Source: Daphnia pulex (Eukaryota > Arthropoda > Branchiopoda > Diplostraca > Daphniidae). From it: 64,000 nt of DNA. Shown in pieces: positions 1-11,594 of this stretch. Made by a program: the position numbers and the translations under genes. Position 1 is the first letter of the stretch, and each line of letters opens with the position of its first letter. The stretch lies in contig NC_060024.1 of NCBI RefSeq assembly GCF_021134715.1, forward strand, positions 5,580,001 to 5,644,000, written 5' to 3'. The notes beneath the pieces are model-generated. The model worked only from the letters and a program-made list of their open reading frames with translations. It was not told the DNA's origin and made no database searches.

Positions 1-1493
1 TTAAAATGAGTACACATCTATGGACATTTACAATTTAATTTAAAATAATTCATTAAAATGGAAAATATGAGAAATATATATGAAACAAATGATAATTGGC
101 AAACCTCTGTTGAGCGTGAAAAGACTTTCGCCGTAAAAGTTCACCTATTTATAATATGCGCTACTCTGGGTTGGAATCCGCACCATATGCACTTTCGTAC
201 GTAAGATTCCTCCCATCATTCCTGATAAATAACGCACCGCCTACCCAACTTTCGTCCCCGTTCGCCCCCGTTCGCCCCAAGCCGCGCGGATCACGCTGTA
301 CACATTTGCCGCTATATATTTTTCTTCTCGGCCGTTAAAAAAGAAGCAATTGAAGCAATCAATACGACTTAAGGGATTTAGAGGATTTAGAGGATTCACT
401 AAATATACAAATACACAAGATAGGATACATCGAGAAGATATATTCCGAGGTCTAAAATAAAACGGACGGGATTTTATAGTATAGTAGGCCTAATATCCGA
501 AAATACCTATATGCGCTATCATTCTAAAAATTACTTATACCACGTCAATATCTAAGGTATTTTTATATAAAAAGGCATTTTATTTCATTTTTTTTTTCGA
601 AATTTTCCCCAAATTATAACCTGGTAGGCTAATAATAATGAGTTTTGTTATCAAATAGATTTTTTATAAAATATTAATGTACAATTATAATAATTTTAAT
701 ATTATAATAATAACAAGAAAAATTCTGCCAGTCCCTATATGCTGACAACCATTAATTACTAATTGATAATAATGATTCCGTTTGTTAATCGATTTTAAAA
801 ACAAAAATCTGTCATCGTCATTCATTGCACTTGTCTAATACACTGTGACACTTCGAGTGCTGATAGTGTCAGGTATTACTTCATAGCATAGCGTTTTTTG
901 ATGAGCAGGCAGCACAAAAAATCTGTGATGGATTTGTACTCGACGACTCTGTGATGGATATTTCAACAAGATTTTTTTTTCTTAATTTTTTTATTTTATC
1001 ATCTTTTAGGCGACGGCGACCTTTATTCATTCGAGGGTTTTGACCGAAAGTGAATAAATGACCCGCAACGCCTTGATCTTTGATCGCTATTTTTGACTGA
1101 GCTATCTTGTCAAGAGCGATTGCGACATGCATGGTCATTTTTTGGGTGGACGTATTAGCTGTTTCTACAGCCTACGAAAAACCCCAAAGAAGGCGTGGTT
1201 ATAATATCGAACCGGTCAGGGATAAGCTATTTAAACCACGTGAAACAGTCGGGACTTCGGGGAACCTAAAAAAAACCCATTCTTCTTTTTTACTTTTAAA
1301 TTCACTGCTGGCGGTCTGATCCGTCGAAACGTTTCAATTTATTGCATAACTCAAGGGTGAGAACTGCCAAATTATTTTATCTTAATTATGTATAAAATAA
1401 ATGAAGTGATATTTTAATTGATTTTTGAAAATTATATATTTTTTTAAATTTCCAGACTTGTGCAGACCTCACGGTTTAATAATTCAGTATAAA
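1..1493. other. Non-coding stretch upstream of the SLC37 gene
   Basis: No reading frame here has a recognisable motif or splice-consistent exon. The sequence is AT-rich with scattered short open frames on both strands. A possible splice acceptor (ttccag) sits near 1455, just upstream of the chosen start codon of the transporter gene, so part of this stretch may be promoter and 5' untranslated exon. I could not identify a TATA box or initiator with confidence. Confidence 0.5.
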
Positions 1494-4121
1494 ATGCGGA
1501 TTCTGGAAAAAGTTTACGATGTTCCGGTGGGTGTCAGTGCTCTGGAAAAGACATCATGTTTAAAGAACATCACCCCTGTTGATAAACTGCGATGGTACTG
1601 TATATATAATACGAATAAATAAATAATGTATATATTTGATTTCCAAATTTAAAAAAAAAACTATTTTGAAACAAAAGGCACAAATTCAATGTTTTGTTGC
1701 TGACCTTTCTGAGCTACGCCAGCTACCATATGGCTCGTAAACCCACCAGTGTCGTCAAGAATGTTCTCCATCAGAACTGCACCAATTTGACTCCGGACGA
1801 AGGTGTCAACATCACCGGCATTGAAGATACTTGGTGCAGCTGGAGCCCATTCGGTGAGTGTACCTGTATTATTAATTCATTCGAATAAATAAATCGATTG
1901 CTAAATAATTTGATTTTGAATTGAACTAATTTGTACTTATACATATTGCGAAACAATTAATCTATAGATGGGGATGATGCTAGCACACTTCTGGGTGCTT
2001 TGGATTCCGCTTTCCTGTTTTCTTATGCCTTCGGGATGTACCTCATGTAAGGATGCAATTAATTATGTTTTACGGCAAAGAATAATTCGAATAAAAAAAA
2101 TTATTAATCCTCTCATTTTAATAGGGGTTCACTTGGTGAACGTATTAACGTCCGCTACTTCCTTTCGATCGGTATGATGTTTTCTGGATTGTTTGGCTTT
2201 CTATTCGGTTTGGCGTACTGGACAAATATCCACTCGCTGGCCTATTTTATCATCGTCCAGGTCTAGTATTATTCTCACGCACTTTGCAATAATAGGCCTA
2301 TATAGTAATGTACTATTTTGATATATTTCAATAAGTTTTTAATTTCAATCCACAGGTTTTAGCTGGTCTTTTTCAATCTACCGGCTGGCCTGGCTGCGTA
2401 GCTGCCGTGGGCAACTGGTTTGGAAAAAGCAAAAGAGGTATAAATCAACGACAATAATTTTTCTATTAAATATAATTATTCATTTTTAATTATTTGAAAT
2501 TCACATATTAAATAAAAATCTCTAAATTCATTAAAAAAAATTGCGTTTCAAATATCAAATATTTGAAAACAAACAGGTCTTATTATGGGTATTTGGCGTG
2601 CTCATCACAGCATTGGTAACATCGCTGGTTCGCTAATTGCTGGCGCTTTTGTCGAATATTCTTGGGGTCTCTCGTTCGCTGTCCCAGCTGCCATCATCTT
2701 CTCACTGGGTCTGCTGACCTTCGTCTTCTTGGTGCCTGACCCACGGGCCGTAGGCTGTCCCGTTCCAGTCCACAATCTTGAATTGGTAATCCTGGAGTGA
2801 TTTTATAAACTATTTATACATTTCTTTTACTATAATTAATTTGATTTATTTTAGACACCAAATGACGAAGAAATCGTAGCGACAGAAGATGGGAGCAATA
2901 AAATCGACGACAAGGATTCAATTTCAGTCAGTCGGTCGACCAGCACCAGCAGTTCCCACAAGGAGAAGGAACAGGCCATCAGTTTCTGGCGGGCGGTTCG
3001 AATTCCCGTAAGTTATAAACCTGTCAAATTATTTTGTGTTAAATTTTCACCGATTTTCATTTTAAAAATTCGTTTAAGGGCGTCATGGAATATTCCTTCA
3101 GTCTCTTCTTCACGAAGCTGATCAACTACACCTTCCTTTATTGGTTGCCCACCTACCTGAAGGACTCCAGTAAGTTAAAAAAAACTTAAAAAAAAACGCC
3201 TTCTCTATATGAGAACATGCAGTAATGAATTGATGAAATTTATCAAGGTGACACTTTGGGGAGCCAAGATGCGGCCAACCTGTCGATTCTGTTCGACATT
3301 GGCGGAATATTTGGCGGAATCTTGGCCGGACTTTTGAGTGACATGACGGGCATGAGTGCTTTTACCTGCGCTGGCTACTTTATCCTGACCATTCCTTCTG
3401 TAAAATTGGAACCATTCCGACGAATTTCTGTATTGGCCCAATATTCATTTCAATTTCGTATAGTTGTTCCTTTACCGAGAATTCGGAGGAGTGAGTCCGG
3501 CTTTGAATGTTTCTTTACTGTTCCTGGTGGGTTTCCTGGCAAACGGCCCGTACGCTCTCATCACCACGGCCGTCTCCGCTGATTTGGGGACACACCCCGA
3601 GCTGAAAGGCTCTACTCGTGCTTTAGCCACGGTATTTTATATACAAAATTTATTTTTAAATTTAATAATTATACAATTTTCTGAATTAAAGGTTACTGCT
3701 ATTATTGACGGCACAGGCTCTATAGGTAAGCCACGAAATTATATTTACGTGGGTCAGGCTATGCTGTGTATATTTATCTTTAAGTTATTTTAGTGCATGT
3801 TAATCTCAACATGTCTCGTCTTATTATTTGAACGATAAGGTGCCGCCGTCGGACCTCTTATCGCCGGAGCTTTGTCCGATCTTGAATACGGCTGGGACTA
3901 TCTATTCTATGCCCTGATGGTAGCCAGTGCTTTGGGACTACTGGTGAGCTTCTAAAATTTCACATCACTGAATATCTTGATTTATTCTTATATTTCAACA
4001 TTGTTTAACTGATCAATATTGATTTATTGTATTCGTTTTTCTTCATTTGCAAATCATTTCATAGTTGTTGACGCGTTTGATGATCAACGAAGCCAAAGCC
4101 AAGTGCAAGAAGAACAACTGA
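1494..4121 (+). CDS. Sugar-phosphate exchanger, SLC37A1/2-like (major facilitator family)
   Basis: Thirteen exons join in phase to give 513 aa: 1494-1594, 1678-1853, 1968-2046, 2125-2260, 2356-2437, 2577-2785, 2855-3007, 3079-3169, 3248-3399, 3464-3631, 3692-3725, 3840-3943, 4065-4121. All introns are GT-AG. The translation carries hallmarks of the SLC37 glucose-6-phosphate/phosphate antiporters: a YHMARKP motif after the first membrane helix, WCSWSPFGDGD, a QSTGWPGCVAAVGNWFG stretch, and GIWRAHHSIGNIAGSLIAG. Length fits the family (about 500 aa, 12 membrane helices). A hydrophilic loop rich in D, E, S and T spans about residues 262-305. By family, it exchanges sugar phosphate for inorganic phosphate in the endoplasmic reticulum membrane. 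The start at 1494 is the first in-frame ATG after a possible acceptor at 1455; the frame stays open upstream, so an extra 5' exon is possible. Confidence 0.92.
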
Positions 4122-4565
4122 GAAGATGATTCACTCCAATTAGGGACAACATGCAATCAAAAATGTGATGAAATTCTAACTCGGCCTTATTGACACAGGT
4201 TACACGGATAAGGAAATAACCAATTTTCTTATCGAATTTTCGTTTAAAAGTCACCATCAGTGGCGCAATATTTTCCCTTATTATAATTTATAAATTCAAA
4301 CTTCCGACTTCAACATGGGGCTCGTTATTACATACGTAGAGTGATAATTTAGCTAACCCCATTAATGGAATGTTCATCCGTTTCGTTACAAACTTTAAAT
4401 ATGTCTGTGCAATATTTGCCAAAGCCGAAAATCCCTTTCTTCACTAAATGTAATATTATTTCCATAATTTTGTACCACTCTATTCCAAATACATGAATAT
4501 TACGAGGGTCGTCTTAATCGCAAGTATACTGTATATCGACTATAACCAATGTACTAAAACAATTA

Positions 4566-4571
4566 AATAAA
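4566..4571 (+). promoter_or_regulatory. Candidate poly(A) signal of the SLC37 gene
   Basis: An AATAAA lies about 445 bp after the transporter stop codon, in AT-rich 3' sequence with no other gene. It is the best-placed canonical signal before the retroelement begins at 4941. Confidence 0.4.
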
Positions 4572-4940
4572 AAAAAATTCCGCGATTCGCTTGCTTCCTT
4601 TTTCTGAATTTCTTCCCTTATTTTTCAGATTTTAATAAATCAGTTGAATTATTGGCGATTATTGGTCAAATTCAATTATAGACTGCCATCATCGAGAATT
4701 TTAACAAGAAAAAAAAAAATTCCTGAGAGGTTTACCTTGGTAAAGATGGAAGGCTTTGCCGTGGTTGTGGGCCCCAAAACGTTTATTGTTTCCCCAGGGG
4801 TTCCAAGCGGGTTTTGATTGGTTGCGAATTGGGCAGAATTATCGTGTGTATAAACAGGAGAGTTGTTCGTTTTCATTTATTTTTTATCTGATTCGCCGTA
4901 TTCAACTACGGGGGAACGGGTATGGGTTGTTTCTAAATAT
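4572..4940. other. Intergenic stretch before the LTR element
   Basis: No gene is supported here; short open frames on both strands lack motifs. The last four bases (atat, 4937-4940) match the first four bases after the element (9043-9046), as expected for a target-site duplication. Confidence 0.5.
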
Positions 4941-5896
4941 TGTAAGGATCCATCGACCGCGAACGCCGTGAGGTCGAACATCAATGTTACTACAGTTAAA
5001 TTTAAGTTGCATTTCTAAATGAATAAAAATGTATCATTTGACCTTCTTTCACATCTGGCAAGGCCAGATGACTGCTTTTTGACTCCAACCCCATGGGATC
5101 GGAGAATTCACACCTTGCTTCGCTCAAACCCTAATTGTTCACACCTTCTTTTTTATGACTTGCCCTCCGTTGAACTTTCTTATCGCTAACCTTGCCCAAT
5201 GTACACCAACATTTTGACCTTCTATGAACTTTGATAAAAATTTGTGTAGCACGTAGAACATTAATTCCCTCGGCGGTGATTAAAAACATCCGACCTTGCA
5301 ACTTGAAATAAATAGCTGGTCGTTTTGGCCGATGCGCCAGTCCATTTCTGATACGCGCACTGTGCGGGTGGTTGTGTCGCCCTTATTTCTGTATTTGTGT
5401 CTGTCCCCGTAGTGAGATAATAAACTTTTAGTTCCATCAACACGGCTTGTTGTGTGTAGTGTATTTCGTGTCCATCAACATAGGTCTAGCTTGTAGTGTA
5501 CGCTTTGTCGTAACATCCCGTCTTACACCACGCCGCCTTGATCATCGAGCCACGCCGCCGTCTCATCCCGTCTTACACCGCGTCGCCGGATCGTCGAGTC
5601 ACTCCACCGCCATCTCGCCCAGTCACGGCCGCGTTCCGCCGGATCACGACCGACCACTTCGCCCTCGTCTAGTACCAGCCGCCACCGCCTACTAGATCGC
5701 CACCTCCCCCCTCCTCGACGCCATTACCCCCTCTTTGTAGCATGTACCAACCGTAAGTTCAAAAATTATTGTATCACCCGTAATAGCTAGCATCGTATGT
5801 AGATTTCGTACTCGGCCCTGATACCTGTCGGCTGAGAGTATTGATCACACGTCAATCCTTTCGGGCAACAGATCGGGAGACGGGAGGAGTCTTACA
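4941..5896 (+). repeat. Left LTR (+ orientation)
   Basis: This copy runs from TGTAAGGATCC to GAGTCTTACA and is 956 bp. An AATAAA at about 5418-5423 could serve as the poly(A) signal of the R region. The right-hand copy at 8088-9042 is its reverse complement. I noticed about four substitutions and one length change in a run of C between them. Confidence 0.88.
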
Positions 5897-7349
5897 TGTG
5901 GTGGCAGCGATGGGATAATGGATCCCAAATCTTGAAATCCCCCCGTGGGAAGAGGTCCTGCCCGTTGCGTAGACGAGAGTACAGGTGTAAAATTGGAAGA
6001 ACTGACGAATTTGGACTTTGATTGGGCCGGAATAGCCGGTGTGGGGGTGAATAACTCTTGTACGGCAGTTTGAGCCAGTGCCAGGGCAGTTGACACGGCA
6101 AGTTTATGGCTAAGGCCAGAAGAGAGCAAATTTTCTAGTTCTAAAGAGTAGGTCTCGTCAAATATGTCTTGATACGACATTTTTGGGGGGTCTAAAAAGG
6201 TTACCTTCCTATTCGCCTTGGAGGTCTGTTCGGTTTTCGTAATTGGTAAGATGCCTGTTGGGGTGGTTTCTAGTTCCGGGACTGTTTGTCGAATTGGGTC
6301 GCCTAGGGTAGTGTCCACAGAGAGGGCTTCCCTTGTGGGAGGAGTAGGAATAGGGGGGGGGTGGCCACTGATGAGAGGAAATGTTCTCTTCGGACGTAGA
6401 TTCGCTAGGAGGAACGTGAGTTTGCGGTATTTGTGGAGGGGAGAATGGGCAAAAAGGTGTGTCCCTTTCCGTCGTAGTCTCGCAGGGCATAACGTGGGTT
6501 GCTGGGGGGGGGGAGGGACAAAAAGACGTGTTCTTTTCTGTCGTGGTCTCGCAGCGCGAAACGTGAGTAATCGGGGGAGAAAAAGGACAAAAAGTCGTAT
6601 TCTTTTCTATGGGGGATTCTTTGACCGTCAACGGTACTGCTGTTTTATTGCCTGTAGAACAGGACGGAATTGGGTGAAAGGTGGACGGGTTTGTATTTTC
6701 AAGTACGGGCTGTTGAATCGTTGGGGACAGTAGGGGGGAATAGTTAGTCTGTAGCTCAAGATAACGAAATAACTTAACAGGGGTGTCCAATTCCGGGCGC
6801 GTAATTAGTAGTGCCCGAACAGCATCGGCGAGTTCTGAATCATTCAATAGCTCCCTATGATTTAGGAGGAGATGGTGTTTAATCTCAAACAACAATTCGT
6901 CCTGAGGGACGTCTATTATTGGAAGATTTCCGTAATGCAGAAAAAAAATTTTGGGAGTTGAAGGAGTGGATAAGTGTACTTTCGGCTTCGCTGATAAGCG
7001 TTTCGTTCTTGGCTAAAAGAGCCCTTCTTTCAGCTTCCTGTGAGGGGTCGTACCCCTTGAGCTGTTGTGCGAGTTCCGCTAAGTATAAATAAGCGGCACA
7101 ATCCTTTCCACTATGCGCGTGAGGGGTTGGTTGGGAAACAATTATCTCGGATGTCTTAGGTCTAGCGCCCAATAACTCCCAGTTAGAATTATTGGTTGTG
7201 TTTATGCCCAATTGCTGATTCTCAAATTCCTGCGTGATTTCAAGGGGGGGAAGGTTGGACGCACTGGTGGCGCCTTCGGGGTGTTTGCGCAAAAAGGAAC
7301 TCTTGATCGATTTGGAAAGTTTTTTGAAAAAGGAGGGCGGGGGATTCAT
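5845..7349 (-). pseudogene. Gag-like protein of the LTR element, frameshifted
   Basis: Three overlapping - strand frames (7349-6885, 6895-6209, 6318-5845) read as one protein interrupted twice. The first switch falls near an 8-base A/T run (about 6945). The second falls at a 9-base G/C run (about 6352-6360). The N-terminus is basic (KKLSKSIKSSFLRKH), the middle is rich in P, S and T with short C..T repeats, and the last part has a helical segment (SYQDIFDETYSLELENLL). The last residues read straight into the inverted LTR, so the natural 3' end is missing. I recognise no zinc knuckle, protease or polymerase. The gag assignment rests on position behind a primer-binding site and on composition, not on a family match. 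Confidence 0.5.
5899..5916 (+). other. Primer-binding site, tRNA-Leu-like
   Basis: TGGTGGCAGCGATGGGAT starts two bases after the left LTR. Its complement ends in CCA and resembles the 3' end of leucine tRNAs from memory (ATCCCA..GCTGCCACCA). The first 12 bases recur in inverted orientation at 8074-8085. After 5910 the two sides diverge, so the break between the inverted halves lies within this site. Confidence 0.6.
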
Positions 7350-8073
7350 ATTACTGAGAGCTGAGTGGAGGTTTTACAAAACCTTTCATATGGCTGCAGC
7401 GAGGATGATCCCAATTCACCTCCGAGGAGACTGCTACGACGCCGCTACCTACCAAACTGATTCCCAATCTTCATGTTTTGTAAGTTAACGAAGAAAGTAT
7501 TCCGCTACGGACAAAAGAAGACGCAACCTCCCCTGTATTTAAGCAAGAACAAATTCTGACTTTTCTCTCCCTATCACTTGTTATTTTTTATTTTGACTGC
7601 CACATCGGCTACGAGGCGCCGAGACCGGTCGCATTTCACTTTTGTTCGCTAGAACACTCGAAGTTTACGCTACTCAGTTCATCGATGTTTCCTGTTAGTT
7701 TTCAAAGTTCTTTCTTTTTACCAGTTTCAGTATTTGTGTTTTGTTTTGTTAGATTGCGGGACGCAATCTTTTGTGGCCCCAAGGTATGTTGTCAGCGTTC
7801 TACTTATCGGCAAAATAGTCCATTCCCCTCGTTTGTTTATTGCGGTTTATTGCTCTCGCTGACCTCGTTGCAAGTCACTCCTTCTTCTGATTTACGACCC
7901 ACGCTAACCTTGACTCAACTGTCAATGACCGCGTTTGACCCTGTTTTGACTTGTATAAAATTGGTGCAAAGTGCAAAGCTGAACGCTATTGGGGTTTTTG
8001 CCTTGGTAACGGCGGAGGCCCATAGGTCGATGGATCCGACCAGTACAATGCGGGGGGGGGGAGGGAACCTTGT
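7350..8073 (-). other. Leader region between right primer-binding site and gag
   Basis: On the - strand this would be the 5' leader of the element. It contains an 8-base G run (8052-8060 region) and no convincing coding frame. Confidence 0.4.
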
Positions 8074-8085
8074 TCGCTGCCACCA
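8074..8085 (-). other. Primer-binding site of the right LTR
   Basis: On the - strand, TGGTGGCAGCGA follows the right LTR after a two-base spacer. It matches the first 12 bases of the site at 5899 and then diverges from it. Confidence 0.55.
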
Positions 8086-8087
8086 CA

Positions 8088-9042
8088 TGTAAGACTCCTC
8101 CCGTCTCCCGATCTGTTGCCCGAAAGGATTGACGTGTGATCAATACTCTCAGCCGACAGGTATCAGGGCCGAGTACGAAATCTACATACGATGCTAGCTA
8201 TTACGGGTGATACTATAATTTTTGAACTTACGGTTGGTACATGCTACAAAGAGGGGGTAATGGCGTCGAGGAGGGGGAGGTGGCGATCTAGTAGGCGGTG
8301 GCGGCTGGTACTAGACGAGGGCGAAGTGGTCGGTCGTGATCCGGCGGAACGTGGCCGTGACTGGGCGAGATGGCGGTGGAGTGACTCGACGATCCGGCGA
8401 CGCGGTGTAAGACGGGATGAGACGGCGGCGTGGCTCGATGATCAAGGCGGCGTGGTGTAAGACGGGATGTTACGACAAAGCGTACACTACAAGCTAGACC
8501 TATGTTGATGGACACGAAATACACTACACACAACAAGCCGTGTTGATGGAACTAAAAGTTTATTATCTCACTACGGGGACAGACACAAATACAGAAATAA
8601 GGGCGACACAACCACCCGCACAGTGCGCGTATCAGAAATGGACTGGCGCATCGGCCAAAACGACCAGCTATTTATTTCAAGTTGCAAGGTCGGATGTTTT
8701 TAATCACCGCCGAGGGAATTAATGTTCTACGTGCTACACAAATTTTTATCAAAGTTCATAGAAGGTCAAAATGTTGGTGTACAATGGGCAAGGTTAGCGA
8801 TAAGAAAGTTCAACGGAGGGCAAGTCATAAAAAAGAGGGTGTGAACAATTAGGGTTTGAGCGAAGCAAGGTGTGAATTCTCCGATCCCATGGGGTCGGAG
8901 TCAAAAAGCAGTCATCTGGCCTTGCCAGATGTGAAAGAAGGTCAAATGATACATTTTTATTCATTTAGAAATACAACTTAAATTTAACTGTAGTAACATT
9001 GATGTTCGACCTCACGGCGTTCGCGGTCGATGGATCCTTACA
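8088..9042 (-). repeat. Right LTR (- orientation)
   Basis: This is the reverse complement of the LTR at 4941-5896, ending outward with TGTAAG and inward with CTTACA (read on the - strand). It is 955 bp. The gag-like frames lie downstream of this LTR in the correct sense, so it is the functional 5' LTR of the unit. Confidence 0.88.
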
Positions 9043-9963
9043 ATATGTAGGTTTGTTTGTTAATTATAAATTTTTTTTTGTTTGATCGAAATTCAAATTT
9101 TGGTCGTGAAAGTCGGGTTCTGATTGGTTGGTGGTAGGTTGGTCGATTTAGGGACCCTCCTGTGCCGCGGGTTTTCACTGTTTGGGTGAAATTTTATTAC
9201 AGTTGGATTCTCCATGTAAAACTGTCGGAAACTGGTCGGAACGGGTCGGAATAGGGTATTTTTTGTGATGAAAGGTTGGTTCGTTAATTTTTAATTTGTG
9301 TTTGTTTAGAAACGACGAGGGCGGCGGCTGTCGTTTGTCATTTGTTTATTATGTTATGTATGAGGAATTGGAGGACACCCTCCTACGTTCAGAATAATCG
9401 TTTTTTCGTTGAGGTTTATAGTGCAATCAATTTGCCGGTTCATATTGCAGCCCATAGGCTAATTCTCCTTGTTATTGATTTCGTTATAAAAAGTTATAAG
9501 CATTTTAAGAAAGAGCTAAGAAGTTCTACAGCCGTGAAAACTACCCCTGTACATTCACCAGCCCTTCGCGTAGCGACATAAAGTTCCTACCCAAAGTTTG
9601 GGAACGCGCGAGAGAACCTTATGGAAAAAAGCGTTTTTCTCGGCGTCCCCAAAAATCCAATTGTCGTCGGAACGTGACGATTTTTTTGGCCATAGCCATA
9701 GTGTGTAGGAATATGCTGATTTTTTTTTCAGATTTTTGTAATCAAGGGTAGGTTAACTTTTGACTTGAGCCCTAAGTTTGGGAACGCTCCAAATAGCTAT
9801 ATGCAAAATTAGGGTACTTTAAGGGGGGGAAACTACAGAACGGGTTGAGCTAGGAAGACGCGGAAAACTCTGAAATGAAGATCTCCACAAGCTGAACAAC
9901 AATCTTCATTTTCAGATTTTTTGCGTCCATAATTGATGTAGTCAATTAAAAACAGTTTTTTTT
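9043..9963. other. Intergenic stretch with a dispersed repeat
   Basis: No gene is supported. Positions 9568-9640 (CCCAAAGTTTGGGAACGCGC and flanks) resemble, in inverted orientation, 59630-59695 near the other end of the window. A weaker second copy of the same motif (CCTAAGTTTGGGAACGC) lies at 9771-9788. Confidence 0.45.
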
Positions 9964-10119
9964 GCCCGTGTTTGTCCCTTTCTCTTCCCCCCCATTTCCA
10001 CCCACGCCGGGTGTCGCCCCCTCATAAGCACGCGTTTTCTCTGTTTAACAGAGAAAACGGCAAGCGGGGTGGAAATGGGGGGGGGGGAAGGGACACACAC
10101 GGGCAGAAACCTACACAGT
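9964..10119. repeat. Foldback (inverted) repeat with G/C homopolymer runs
   Basis: The left arm (9964-10003, GCCCGTGTTTGTCCCTTTCT...) pairs with the right arm (10074-10113, GGGGTGGAAATGGG... to ACACACGGGC). An inner hairpin (GTTTTCTCTGTT / AACAGAGAAAAC, 10033-10057) sits near the centre. It looks like a small foldback or MITE-type element; no target duplication was established. Confidence 0.5.
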
Positions 10120-10568
10120 ATCTACAAAGTCTGGCATTTTCAACATACCTGCGGATTTCCACAAATGCTCCTGTTTTTTCTCTATCAACTACAAACTGCC
10201 GCGCTCTCATATCCTCTTTGCAGTTGATAAAGTGACTGGCACCTTGCCAATTTATAGACTCTGAGTCGACAGCAAATGACCGTCTTCCAGCAAATGTAGG
10301 CCCAGCTGTCCCTGTCACTGTTGCATCGGTTGGACCGAAAGTGCGAAGGCGGTGGTCGGTGACCTGCATTTAATACTTTCATCCCTATCTACAACTATTC
10401 AAGGATTTCCTATTCCTGTGATGAGAGGATGTGTAAATTTGTTGCGTTCACTCAATGACAGGCTGCGAGCAAATGAGTCTACCAACTTAATATAATACTC
10501 AACGGTATCTTAAGTAAAATTTTGGTTACGAATTATCTCTAATTTCAACTATCATACGAATATAGGTG
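10120..10568. other. No supported gene
   Basis: A - strand frame (about 10022-10369) has a mixed composition but no motif I recognise. I see nothing else. Confidence 0.4.
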
Positions 10569-11402
10569 ATGGCCTCCCAACTACAGAGCGCTTCTTTTAC
10601 TGCTCCAGTCGCTGCAACTTTAACTGCTGGGCCAGTTAGTTCTCCAGTCGCTTCTACTTAAACTGCTGGACCGGTGAATTCTCCAGTCGCATCTACTTCC
10701 ACTGCTGAGCCAGTGAATTCTCCAGTCGCATCTACTTCCACTGCTGGAAATATTAGTTCTCCAGTCGCTGATGAAATTACCCCTAGGACTGCTCTGAAAC
10801 GAAAGCTCGCGAACCTGTCATTGCCAAAGAAAAAGCTGCGAACTGGAAGAGCAAAAAAAACCTCTGCTCTAGGTCATTTTAATTTTTGCCCGAAGAGTTT
10901 TACCGAAAAATCAAAGGAGGAGCAGGCTTATCTTATAATATCCTGGCTGGCAGGACCCAATCATGCAGACTCAGCTATAAAAAATAAAATAAAAATAACA
11001 GAGGATATTGTGAACACAATTCCAGAGCAGGTCAGTACAGCTATACTGGAAGACGACGTTGAGAAAGTTATCCCAAGCTGTAAGTCATACTTTGACGAAG
11101 ATGGATGGATAGCTGCAATGAATCTAAGTAATACTTTTTAAAAATACTTCTTTTGAATTCTGTTTAACGATCTTTCCCTTTTTATTTTTACAGTAAACAC
11201 TATGAAAGAGATGAGGACTGAGGATATCTTGTTATACTTTTGTCCTCATTGCAACAAAGAAATCGACGACAACAACCAACAGTCAGTACTGTGCAATGCC
11301 TGTCAACATTGGCTACATTGGAGTTGCCAGAGTTTAAAATCTACTCCCAAAGAATCTATTTTGCTTTGTAAAAATTTCAGAAATTTAGCTAAGAACCCAT
11401 AA
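10569..11402 (+). pseudogene. PHD-like zinc-finger protein with a broken N-terminal repeat
   Basis: Exon 1 runs from an ATG at 10569 to about 11129 and exon 2 from about 11194 to 11402. The junction reads N-L-I-N-T in phase. The N-terminus holds tandem units of about 15 residues with the core SSPVAST or NSPVASTSTAG. A basic stretch follows (ALKRKLANLSLPKKKLRTGRA). The C-terminus carries CPHCN, then about 11 residues on VLCNACQHWLHWSCQSL, a Cys/His spacing like a PHD finger. An in-frame TAA at 10659-10661 replaces a serine codon in one repeat unit, and no ATG follows soon after, so this copy probably makes no full protein. Such small PHD proteins often belong to mobile elements, but I cannot name the family. 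Confidence 0.5.
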
Positions 11403-11594
11403 TTTGATTTTCTTTGTTTATTTTGTTTTTTTGTTCAAGAATTTTGACCTAGACTTTAATACTTTTTTTATTTTTGAAGCATTGACTAAGATTTTTCTAC
11501 AATTTTTCTACTTTGTAAAAATTGAAAAGATTTAACGTTTCTTAAATTTGTTTGTTCATTTTTGATTTTTAGTGCAAATACACTTTGTTTTCAT

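Larger units (their letters stand above)
4941..9042. mobile_element. Retroelement with inverted LTRs and a gag-like internal region
   Basis: Two copies of a 955-956 bp LTR flank a 2.2-kb interior, but they point towards each other instead of the same way. Each LTR begins TGTAAG and ends CTTACA, and each is followed on its inner side by TG and then TGGTGGCAGCGA, a tRNA-Leu-like primer-binding site. The outer ends are both U3 ends. The flanks show a 4-bp duplication (atat at 4937-4940 and 9043-9046), so the structure looks as if it integrated as one unit or was inverted afterwards. By eye the two LTRs differ at only a handful of positions, so the element is young. The interior encodes a broken gag-like protein on the - strand; no RT, integrase or protease was found. 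Confidence 0.85.

Noticed and set aside
5447..5695. An 82-codon frame with a matching copy at 8288-8536
   Set aside because: It is duplicated only because the LTR is duplicated, and it has arginine/proline-rich composition from GC-rich repeats; no sign of selection as protein.
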